From Betaproteobacteria bacterium (GTDB lineage: Bacteria > Pseudomonadota > Gammaproteobacteria > Burkholderiales > UBA9220), in assembly GCA_020061285.1 (NCBI GenBank), contig JAGUYQ010000087.1, positions 1 to 5,283 on the forward strand: 5,283 bases of DNA, written 5' to 3'. The notes under the pieces were generated by a model. The model did not search any database and was not told the origin of the DNA. It saw nothing but the letters and a program-made list of their open reading frames with translations. Made by a program: the position numbers and the translations under genes. Shown piece by piece: positions 1 through 4,940 of this stretch. The first letter of the stretch is position 1. Each line of letters starts with the position of its first letter.

Positions 1-252
1 CAGGGGGTGGTCTTCGTCGGCGTGGCCATCGACGAGGCGCAGAACGTGCAGAGCTTCGCCGACGAAACCGGCATCAACTACCCGATCCTGCTGGGGGGGA
101 CCGAGGGGGTCGAACTGTCGTCGAAAGTCGGCAACCGGCTGGGGGGCTTGCCCTATACGGCGATTATCGACCGCCAGGGGAATATCGTTTCCACCAAGGT
201 GGGCGGCCTTTCCCGGGCCGAGTTGGAATCGGCGCTGCGGGGGGTGCTGTGA
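1..252 (+). CDS. TlpA/ResA-like thioredoxin-fold protein, C-terminal part
   Basis: The reading frame is open from base 1 and ends with TGA at 250-252, giving the last 83 residues of a protein cut by the window edge. The pattern is that of the C-terminal half of TlpA/ResA-type thiol-disulfide oxidoreductases: a beta strand followed by an Asp (VVFVGVAID), a helix with a GINYPIL segment, the cis-Pro loop GGLPYT (Pro about residue 51 of the fragment), then the strand-turn-strand AIIDRQGNIV and a last helix. Family members act in the periplasm, often as membrane-anchored or secreted reductases. The signal peptide and the CXXC active site would lie upstream of the window, so neither redox activity nor location can be confirmed. 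A GTG at base 7 is not a credible start because it falls inside the fold. The gene precedes aroQ by 122 bp and is probably a separate unit. Confidence 0.8.
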   Translation, partial: QGVVFVGVAIDEAQNVQSFADETGINYPILLGGTEGVELSSKVGNRLGGLPYTAIIDRQGNIVSTKVGGLSRAELESALRGVL

Positions 253-323
253 GGGACCCGCAACTAATCCTTACGGGACAATAAGTTACCCAAAAATCGG
301 CGAAAAGCTGGACAATTTCACCT

Positions 324-342
324 AACTTGCGGCAAACTTGCG
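324..342 (+). repeat. AACTTGCG direct repeat upstream of aroQ
   Basis: AACTTGCG occurs at 324-331 and again at 335-342, so the copies start 11 bp apart, about one helical turn. The repeat overlaps the candidate -35 region of the aroQ promoter. It could be a binding site for a regulator touching one face of the DNA, but two copies of an 8-mer may also be chance. Confidence 0.4.
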
Positions 343-354
343 CCTGTCAATAAT
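327..354 (+). promoter_or_regulatory. Possible sigma70 promoter for the aroQ-accBC-prmA operon
   Basis: The 253-374 gap is visibly more AT-rich than the genes. Near its end, TTGCGG (327-332) and AATAAT (349-354, one mismatch to TATAAT) are separated by 16 bp. The -35 match is weak (TTG only). A TGGACA at 309-314 is a better -35 but has no -10 at the right distance. No terminator for the preceding gene is visible in this gap. A promoter is expected here from the gene layout; its exact position is uncertain. Confidence 0.35.
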
Positions 355-374
355 AATGGCCAGGGGGAAACGGA

Positions 375-830
375 ATGCCTGAGAAACAGGTAACCGGAAC
401 CGTATTGGTGCTGCACGGCCCCAATCTGAACCTGCTGGGGATACGAGAGCCCGGACACTACGGGACGGACACACTGGAGGATATCAACAAGCGCCTGCAA
501 GCCCAGGCCAAGAAGGCCGGTATTCGCCTTTCCAGCCTGCAAAGCAATTCAGAGGCGGATCTGGTGGACGCGATCCAGCAGGCGCGGGGAAAAGCCGATT
601 TCATCCTGATCAATCCCGCCGCCTATACCCATACCAGCGTCGCCATGCGCGACGCCCTGGCGGCGGTGGCCATCCCCTTCATCGAAATTCATCTGTCCAA
701 CATCTACAAGCGCGAACCGTTCCGCCACCACTCCTACTTTTCCGACCAAGCGGTGGGGGTCATCAGCGGGCTCGGAGCCCAGGGCTACGCGCTGGCGTTG
801 GACTACGCCATACAACACATGAAAGGTTGA
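375..830 (+). CDS. aroQ: 3-dehydroquinate dehydratase, type II
   Basis: This 151-residue protein is full length for cytoplasmic type II dehydroquinases, which convert 3-dehydroquinate to 3-dehydroshikimate in the shikimate pathway and assemble as dodecamers. The N-terminal signature [17 protein letters not shown] (residues 14-30) contains the active-site Arg24 and catalytic Tyr29. The substrate-binding segment NPAAYTHTS starts at Asn80, and IEIHLSN carries the catalytic His106, followed by [12 protein letters not shown] and the C-terminal GLGAQGY motif. All expected catalytic residues are present. The start at 375 is chosen because a GGGGG ribosome-binding site (363-367) lies 7 bases upstream and the N-terminus has normal length. 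It is the first gene of the cluster, and accB begins 2 bp after its stop codon, so the two are surely co-transcribed. The pairing of aroQ with accBC is common in gammaproteobacteria. Confidence 0.97.
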   Translation: MPEKQVTGTVLVLHGPNLNLLGIREPGHYGTDTLEDINKRLQAQAKKAGIRLSSLQSNSEADLVDAIQQARGKADFILINPAAYTHTSVAMRDALAAVAIPFIEIHLSNIYKREPFRHHSYFSDQAVGVISGLGAQGYALALDYAIQHMKG

Positions 831-832
831 AC

Positions 833-1285
833 ATGGATCTGAGGAAACTGAAAAAACTCATCGATCTGGTACAGGAATCCGGCATCGCCGAACTGGAACT
901 GACGGAAGGCGAAGAGAAGGTGCGCATCAGTCGTTTCGGCGCCTCCCAGCCGATGATGGCCATGCCCCAGAGCTACCCTATGCCGATGATGGCGGCGGCT
1001 CCCGCCCCCGTGCCGGCCGCCGCCCCTGCCGCGGCTCCCGCCGAGGTGGAGGGGCACGTGGTCAAGTCGCCGATGGTGGGGACCTTCTACCGCGCCTCTT
1101 CCCCCGGCGCCAAATCCTTCGTGGAAGTGGGCGATTCGGTCAATGCCGGCGACACCCTGTGCATCATCGAGGCGATGAAGCTGCTGAACGAGATCGAGGC
1201 CGACCACGGCGGGGTGATCAAGGCTATTCTGGTCGAGAACGGCCAGCCGGTCGAATACGGCGAGCCCCTGTTCATTATCGGTTAA
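833..1285 (+). CDS. accB: Acetyl-CoA carboxylase biotin carboxyl carrier protein (BCCP)
   Basis: The 150-residue product carries covalently bound biotin and shuttles the carboxyl group from biotin carboxylase (AccC) to the AccA/AccD carboxyltransferase, in the first step of fatty acid synthesis. Residues 1-33 ([13 protein letters not shown]...EEKVRI) match the BCCP N-terminal domain that contacts AccC. Residues 38-72 form a flexible Ala/Pro linker with an unusual cluster of six Met residues between 41 and 53. Residues 73-150 are the biotinyl domain, with the SPMVGTFYR segment and the thumb loop seen in the E. coli protein. The biotin site EAMKL places the modified lysine at 116, 34 residues from the C-terminus as in E. 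coli. ATG at 833 is preferred over the TTG at 827 because it gives the family's MD-RK start and has GAAAGG (821-826) at 6 bases. It lies 2 bp after aroQ. Confidence 0.97.
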   Translation: MDLRKLKKLIDLVQESGIAELELTEGEEKVRISRFGASQPMMAMPQSYPMPMMAAAPAPVPAAAPAAAPAEVEGHVVKSPMVGTFYRASSPGAKSFVEVGDSVNAGDTLCIIEAMKLLNEIEADHGGVIKAILVENGQPVEYGEPLFIIG

Positions 1286-1294
1286 CCCCCGTGG

Positions 1295-1325
1295 GGGGTG
1301 AGGGGTGAGGGGTGAGGGGTGAGGG
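1295..1325 (+). repeat. Four-copy GGGGTGA tandem repeat, G-quadruplex motif
   Basis: Four exact copies of the heptamer GGGGTGA run from 1295 to 1322 and are followed by GGG (1323-1325). The G4 tracts at 1295-1298, 1302-1305, 1309-1312 and 1316-1319 are each separated by TGA, which fits the intramolecular G-quadruplex pattern on the strand that becomes mRNA. The repeat starts 10 bases after the accB stop and lies in the untranslated stretch before accC. A pyrimidine-rich tract downstream (about 1345-1368) could pair with it, for example GAGGGG at 1300-1305 with CCCCTC at 1357-1362, as a competing fold. The repeat is certain; any function is inferred. Confidence 0.9.
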
Positions 1326-1366
1326 CCTGGAACGGCCGGCTCCGCTTCCCTCCTTCCCCCTCGTCT

Positions 1367-1388
1367 CTCGCGCTTCACGCGAGCGTGA
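1367..1388 (+). promoter_or_regulatory. Two overlapping hairpins just before the accC start
   Basis: CTCGCG (1367-1372) and CGCGAG (1378-1383) form a perfect 6-bp stem around the loop CTTCA. TCACG (1375-1379) and CGTGA (1384-1388) form a second, 5-bp stem around CGAG. The stems share bases 1378-1379, so only one can form at a time. The second ends 2 bases before the accC ATG, and the only Shine-Dalgarno-like bases, GAG at 1381-1383, lie in the 3' arm of the first. This could tune accC translation, but there is no T-tract, so it is not a terminator. Short stems in GC-rich DNA may also arise by chance. Confidence 0.4.
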
Positions 1389-1390
1389 CC

Positions 1391-2761
1391 ATGTTTGAAA
1401 AAATCCTGATTGCCAACCGTGGCGAAATCGCCCTCCGCATCCAGCGCGCCTGCCGCGAACTGGGCATCAAGACCGTGGTGGTGCACTCCGAGGCCGACGC
1501 CGAAGCCAAGTACGTCAAGCTGGCCGACGAGTCCGTGTGCATCGGCCCGGCGTCGTCCACCCAGAGCTACCTTAACATCCCCGCCATCATCAGCGCGGCG
1601 GAGGTGACGGACTCCGAGGCCATCCACCCCGGCTACGGCTTCCTGTCGGAAAACGCCGATTTCGCCGAGCGGGTGGAAAACAGCGGCTTCGCCTTCATCG
1701 GCCCCCGTTCCGAAAGCATCCGCCTGATGGGGGACAAGGTCAGCGCCAAGGACGCCATGAAGAAATCCGGCGTGCCCTGCGTGCCGGGTTCCGACGGCGC
1801 CCTGCCGGAAGACGGCGACGAAGTCATCCGCATCGCCCGGGAAGTGGGTTACCCGGTGATCATCAAGGCTGCCGGCGGCGGCGGCGGACGCGGCATGCGA
1901 GTGGTGCATACCGAGGCCGCCCTGCTCAACGCCGTTTCCATGACCCGCACCGAGGCCCAGACCGCCTTCGGCAACCCCGTGGTGTACATGGAACGCTTCC
2001 TGGAGAATCCGCGCCACATCGAAATCCAGATACTGGCGGACCAGCACGGCAACGCCGTCCACCTGGGGGAACGGGACTGCTCCATGCAGCGCCGCCACCA
2101 GAAGATCATCGAGGAGGCGCCGGCGCCGGGCCTGGACCCCAAGCTGCGGGACGCCATCGGCGAACGCTGCGCCCAGGCCTGCCGCGACATCGGCTACCGG
2201 GGCGCGGGCACCTTCGAGTTTCTGTACGAGAACGGCGAGTTCTTCTTCATCGAGATGAACACACGGGTCCAGGTGGAGCACCCGGTCACCGAGATGATCA
2301 CCGGCATCGACATCGTCCAGGAGCAGATCCGCGTCGCCGCCGGCGAGAAATTGAGCGTCAAGCAGAAGGACATCCCCTTCCGCGGCCACGCCCTGGAGTG
2401 CCGCATCAACGCCGAGGGCGCTTACAACCTGATTCCCTCTCCGGGACGGATCAGCCAGTACCACGCCCCCGGCGGACCCGGTATCCGGGTGGACTCCCAC
2501 GTTTACCAGAACTACCTGGTGCCGTCCCATTACGACTCCATGATCGGCAAGGTCATCGCCTACGGCGACACTCGCCAGCAGGCCATGGCGCGGATGCGCA
2601 TCGCCCTGTCGGAGATGATCGTAGCCGGCATCGAAACCAACATCCCCCTGCACCAGGATTTGCTCACCGACGCCAATTTCGTCCAGGGCGGGTGCAGCAT
2701 CCACTACCTGGAGCACAAGCTTGCCGAGCTGAAAAAGCTGCGGGAAGCGGCGAAATCCTGA
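1391..2761 (+). CDS. accC: Acetyl-CoA carboxylase, biotin carboxylase subunit
   Basis: This 456-residue enzyme carboxylates the biotin on AccB using ATP and bicarbonate. It has the normal three parts: an N-terminal preATP-grasp domain ([17 protein letters not shown], residues 1-17; [10 protein letters not shown], 79-88), the ATP-grasp domain with its Gly-rich loop (residues 162-168), and a C-terminal biotin carboxylase domain. Residues known to matter in the E. coli enzyme occur at the same numbers: Lys116, Lys159, His209, Glu211, Lys238, Glu276, Glu288, Asn290, Arg292, Glu296 and Arg338. One oddity is [13 protein letters not shown] around 340-352, where the family normally has NAED-P. ATG 1391 is chosen because it gives the canonical [14 protein letters not shown] start; a GTG at 1319 would only add 24 unrelated residues read from the repeat region. 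Upstream Shine-Dalgarno bases are weak (GAG at 1381-1383). The 105-bp gap after accB is longer than usual for this pair. Confidence 0.98.
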   Translation: MFEKILIANRGEIALRIQRACRELGIKTVVVHSEADAEAKYVKLADESVCIGPASSTQSYLNIPAIISAAEVTDSEAIHPGYGFLSENADFAERVENSGFAFIGPRSESIRLMGDKVSAKDAMKKSGVPCVPGSDGALPEDGDEVIRIAREVGYPVIIKAAGGGGGRGMRVVHTEAALLNAVSMTRTEAQTAFGNPVVYMERFLENPRHIEIQILADQHGNAVHLGERDCSMQRRHQKIIEEAPAPGLDPKLRDAIGERCAQACRDIGYRGAGTFEFLYENGEFFFIEMNTRVQVEHPVTEMITGIDIVQEQIRVAAGEKLSVKQKDIPFRGHALECRINAEGAYNLIPSPGRISQYHAPGGPGIRVDSHVYQNYLVPSHYDSMIGKVIAYGDTRQQAMARMRIALSEMIVAGIETNIPLHQDLLTDANFVQGGCSIHYLEHKLAELKKLREAAKS

Positions 2762-2774
2762 CGGGAGGCGGCCC

Positions 2775-3674
2775 ATGGCGTGGCAATCCCTGAAGGTCGA
2801 AACCAGTGACGCCGCCGCCGAACGCCTGAGCGACGTTCTGCTCGACCTAGGCGCCCTGTCGGCGAGCATCGAGGACGCCGACGCGGGCACCGAGCAGGAA
2901 CAGCCGATTTTCGGCGAACCGGGGGAAGAGCCGCCGGGGGTGTGGAACCGCAGCGTGGTCAGCGCCCTCTTCGACGAGGACGCCGATATCCCTGCCCTGA
3001 TGGCGCAAGCCGCCGTGGTCGCCGGTCTCGATTTGGCGGGGCGGTGGTCCGTGGAACCCCTGGAGGAGGCCGACTGGGTGCGCCTCACTCAGTCCCAGTT
3101 CGACCCCATCCCCATTACCCACCGCTTGTGGATCGTGCCCACTTGGCACGAATCCCCCGACCCGGCCGCCATCAACATCGCCCTCGACCCCGGCCTGGCC
3201 TTCGGCACCGGCAGCCACCCCACCACCCGCCTGTGCCTGCAATGGCTCGACGGCAACCTCAAGGGCGGCGAGACGGTGCTGGATTACGGCTGCGGCTCGG
3301 GCATCCTCGCCATCGCCGCCCTCAAGCTCGGCGCCGGGCGCACCGTGGGGGTGGATATCGACCCCCAGGCGGTACTGTCGGCGAAGCAGAACGCGGAACT
3401 CAACCGGGTCGTGGGGGAGTTCTACCTGCCCAACGAGGCGCCGTCCTTCCTGGCCGACGTGGTGGTGGCCAATATCCTCACCAACCCCCTCAAGGTCCTG
3501 GCGCCGATGTTGGCGGGCAGCGTCCGTCCCGGCGGGCGCATCGTCCTGTCGGGCATTCTTTCCACCCAGGCCGACGAGGTGGCGGCGGTGTACGGCCAAT
3601 GGTTCGACATCGACACCCGGCGCGAGGACGAGGGCTGGGTATGCCTCTCCGGCGCAAGGAAGGAAGCGGCGTGA
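2775..3674 (+). CDS. prmA: Ribosomal protein L11 methyltransferase
   Basis: The 299-residue product is the S-adenosylmethionine-dependent enzyme that trimethylates ribosomal protein L11 in the cytoplasm, at several amino groups. Residues 1 to about 90 form the N-terminal substrate-recognition domain (MAWQSLKVET...). A linker leads into the PrmA hallmark LDPGLAFGTGSHPTT (137-151). The Rossmann-like methyltransferase domain follows, with motif I DYGCGSGILAIAALKLGA (170-187), the acidic SAM-ribose strand VDIDPQA (193-199), and the catalytic-loop motif VVANIL (230-235). The length matches the usual 290-300 residues. The start ATG has a strong GGGAGG ribosome-binding site (2763-2768) at 6 bases, 13 bp after accC. 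Its TGA overlaps the start of the next gene in GTGA. L11 methylation is dispensable in E. coli, so this gene likely rides with the operon rather than serving lipid synthesis. Confidence 0.97.
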   Translation: MAWQSLKVETSDAAAERLSDVLLDLGALSASIEDADAGTEQEQPIFGEPGEEPPGVWNRSVVSALFDEDADIPALMAQAAVVAGLDLAGRWSVEPLEEADWVRLTQSQFDPIPITHRLWIVPTWHESPDPAAINIALDPGLAFGTGSHPTTRLCLQWLDGNLKGGETVLDYGCGSGILAIAALKLGAGRTVGVDIDPQAVLSAKQNAELNRVVGEFYLPNEAPSFLADVVVANILTNPLKVLAPMLAGSVRPGGRIVLSGILSTQADEVAAVYGQWFDIDTRREDEGWVCLSGARKEAA

Positions 3675-4648
3675 GTTGGCTCACCACCTGCCCCCACTGC
3701 GGCACCATCTTCCGTGTCGGCCAGGAGCAATTGGACGCCCACCAGGGCGAAGTGCGCTGCGGCAAATGCCAGCGGGTGTTCAACGCCACCCTCAGCCTGA
3801 AGACCGAGGCCGAGATTACCGTGCCGGAAGCGGAAACGCAGGAAATCCTGGTCGAGGAAATCACCATCGAAGCGCCGGCAGGCCTCCCGCCTCCCGACGA
3901 GGAAGAGGCGGTGGCCGACACCGGGGAGGCGGGCGTCCAACCCATTCCAGAGGAAGAGCCGGTTTTGCCCGAGGCGGTAGCCGGCGAAGCGGGGGAAGAA
4001 CCGGAAGCGATAGAGGCGCCGGCGGAGGTGGCGGAAGCGGTTTCTCTTGGGGCGGAGCCCTCCGCCGAAGCGGCGGCAGAGATCGCCGAGGCGGCGCCTG
4101 CCCAGGAGGCTTCCGCCGAGGAAGAAACGGCGGAACCGCCGAAAGAGGAAAAACCCCGCCGCCGCCTCGGCTGGCTGTGGGGGCTGGGCGGCGTGGTCCT
4201 GGCCTCGGCCCTTACGGCGCAGTCCCTGTACGTTTATCGGGCCGAGATCGCGGCGCGGGCCCCGGCGGCCAGGCCCCTGCTGCTCCAGATGTGCGGCATC
4301 CTGCAATGCCGGGTGGGGCTGCCGCGCCACATCGAACTGCTGGGCATCGACAATTCCGATCTCCAGGCCGACCCCCTGCGTCCCAGCGTCCTGGTCCTGA
4401 ACGCCGTCCTGCGCAGCCGCGCCCCGGTGCCCCAGGAATATCCCCTGCTGGAATTGACCCTCACCGACGCCGCCGACCAGGCCTTGCTGCGGCGGGTGTT
4501 CGTCCCCGCCGAATACCTGCCCAAGGGCAAGGACGCGGCGGCGGGCATCGCCGGCCCGGGGGAGGTGGCGATCAAGCTCAACCTCCAGGTAAGCGAGCTC
4601 CAGCCGGTGGGTTACCGGCTTTATCTGTTCTATCCCAAGGCCGACTGA
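3671..4648 (+). CDS. Zinc-ribbon and DUF3426 domain membrane protein
   Basis: A 325-residue protein of unknown function. Residues 1-40 are an MJ0042-type zinc ribbon with CPHC (Cys7, Cys10) and CGKC (Cys30, Cys33). Residues about 45-160 are a low-complexity linker rich in Glu, Ala and Pro, strongly acidic and probably disordered. KPRRR (161-165) precedes one membrane helix at about 167-188, which by the positive-inside rule puts the zinc ribbon in the cytoplasm and the C-terminal DUF3426 domain (about 200-325) outside. That domain has Cys208 and Cys213, which might form a disulfide in the periplasm, and the family pattern IDNSDLQADP. The GTG start at 3671 is preferred because it sits directly before the zinc ribbon, overlaps the prmA stop by 4 bp, and has a purine-rich AAGGAAGGAAG (3656-3666) upstream. 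Such genes often follow prmA in gammaproteobacteria. I do not recognise a function and give none. Confidence 0.85.
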   Translation: MSWLTTCPHCGTIFRVGQEQLDAHQGEVRCGKCQRVFNATLSLKTEAEITVPEAETQEILVEEITIEAPAGLPPPDEEEAVADTGEAGVQPIPEEEPVLPEAVAGEAGEEPEAIEAPAEVAEAVSLGAEPSAEAAAEIAEAAPAQEASAEEETAEPPKEEKPRRRLGWLWGLGGVVLASALTAQSLYVYRAEIAARAPAARPLLLQMCGILQCRVGLPRHIELLGIDNSDLQADPLRPSVLVLNAVLRSRAPVPQEYPLLELTLTDAADQALLRRVFVPAEYLPKGKDAAAGIAGPGEVAIKLNLQVSELQPVGYRLYLFYPKAD

Positions 4649-4653
4649 GCGAG

Positions 4654-4682
4654 TTGCCTTTCCCCGATCCGAGCGGTATAGT
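4654..4682 (+). promoter_or_regulatory. Sigma70-type promoter upstream of the gcvT riboswitch
   Basis: TTGCCT (4654-4659) and TATAGT (4677-4682, one mismatch to TATAAT) are separated by the ideal 17 bp. The expected transcription start is near A4689. The -35 begins 6 bases after the stop codon of the DUF3426 gene, and no terminator lies between, so readthrough from upstream should also enter this leader. Confidence 0.65.
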
Positions 4683-4698
4683 TTCGCCAGCCTAATAC

Positions 4699-4780
4699 CC
4701 TGGGGGGGAGAGGACGCAGAATGACTGCGACGCCGAAGGCGCAATCGCCCGAAATCGCTCAGGCACAGATACTTCCCGGG
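4699..4780 (+). ncRNA. Glycine aptamer I
   Basis: P1 can be drawn as CCTGGGGGG (4699-4707) with CTTCCCGGG (4772-4780), nine pairs of which three are G-U. P2 is GAGAG (4708-4712) with CGCTC (4756-4760), containing one mismatch. A hairpin of CGCAG (4715-4719) and CTGCG (4725-4729) closes the loop AATGA. The 3' part CAGGCACAGATAC departs more from the family pattern than the matching part of aptamer II. Confidence 0.88.
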
Positions 4781-4788
4781 ATTGGCGA

Positions 4789-4871
4789 CTCTGGAGAGCC
4801 GGCGGTTCGACCGCCCACCGAAGGGGCACGCCGCGGACGCCGCGGTAATCTCTCAGGTACCAAGGACAGAG
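4789..4871 (+). ncRNA. Glycine aptamer II
   Basis: P1 is CTCTG (4789-4793) with CAGAG (4867-4871), and P2 is GAGAG (4794-4798) with CTCTC (4850-4854), both perfect. One inner hairpin pairs GGCGGT (4801-4806) with ACCGCC (4810-4815). Another pairs CCGCGG (4831-4836) with CCGCGG (4840-4845). The core and 3' segments are close to the family consensus. P1 directly abuts the terminator, sharing G4871, so this aptamer is the one positioned to control termination. Confidence 0.92.
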
Positions 4872-4908
4872 GGGTGAAGCCGGTCACAGCCGGCTTCACC
4901 CCTTTTTT
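4871..4908 (+). terminator. Intrinsic terminator of the glycine riboswitch
   Basis: GGGGTGAAGCCGG (4871-4883) and CCGGCTTCACCCC (4890-4902) form a perfect 13-bp stem around the 6-base loop TCACAG, followed by TTTTTT (4903-4908) and more T after one G. It lies 32 bases before the gcvT start codon and is the expression platform of the riboswitch. It is also the first terminator downstream of the aroQ-accBC-prmA cluster. Confidence 0.95.
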
Positions 4909-4940
4909 GTTTTAGCGCTACAGAAAGCGGAAGGAACGCC

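Larger units (their letters stand above)
4684..4871 (+). ncRNA. Tandem glycine riboswitch (gcvT leader), two aptamers
   Basis: Two copies of the glycine-aptamer pattern lie back to back, joined by a short linker. The cores are GCCGAAGGCGCAA (4732-4744) and CACCGAAGGGGCA (4816-4828), and the 3' conserved parts are CTCAGGCA (4758-4765) and CTCTCAGGTA (4850-4859), the latter followed by the AGGACAG segment. The linker TGGCGA (4783-4788) is fully complementary to leader TCGCCA (4684-4689), which fits the P0 helix of the leader-linker kink-turn described for this class. Glycine riboswitches typically sit before glycine cleavage genes and raise their expression when glycine is abundant. The intrinsic terminator directly downstream suggests control at the level of transcription. 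Identification is very secure; the switching details are inferred. Confidence 0.96.

Noticed and set aside
827..832. TTG start two codons upstream of accB
   Set aside because: It overlaps the aroQ stop and adds two residues absent from the family. ATG 833 matches the usual MD-RK beginning and is better spaced from GAAAGG.
1319..1390. GTG start that would lengthen AccC by 24 residues
   Set aside because: The extra residues derive from the heptamer repeat and pyrimidine tract and match nothing in AccC. ATG 1391 gives the canonical [14 protein letters not shown] start.
803..3088. A 761-codon open frame on the minus strand across accB, accC and prmA
   Set aside because: It is the antisense shadow of strongly coding, GC-rich genes. 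Its His/Asp/Gly/Val-rich sequence shows no domain, it reads through the repeat spacer, and the sense-strand genes are certain.
2942..3670. Upstream extension of the DUF3426 frame into prmA
   Set aside because: This part is out of frame within prmA and gives an Arg/Pro/Gly-rich sequence. The real start is GTG 3671, next to the zinc ribbon and after a purine-rich ribosome-binding site.
3676..4695. 339-codon plus-strand frame overlapping the DUF3426 gene
   Set aside because: It is Arg/Gly/Pro-rich frame-shifted reading of a gene whose zinc ribbon, membrane helix and C-terminal domain are clear in the other frame.
3422..4744. A 440-codon open frame on the minus strand opposite prmA and the DUF3426 gene
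   Set aside because: It is rich in Arg and Gly with no recognisable fold, as expected for antisense of an acidic, GC-rich coding region, and it would overlap the gcvT promoter and riboswitch.
4721..4915. 64-codon open frame inside the gcvT leader
   Set aside because: It lies within the riboswitch and terminator, which explain the sequence fully, has no ribosome-binding site of note, and resembles no protein.
4913..4920. TAGCGCTA palindrome just before gcvT
   Set aside because: A single 8-bp palindrome between the terminator and the ribosome-binding site is too short to support an operator call.
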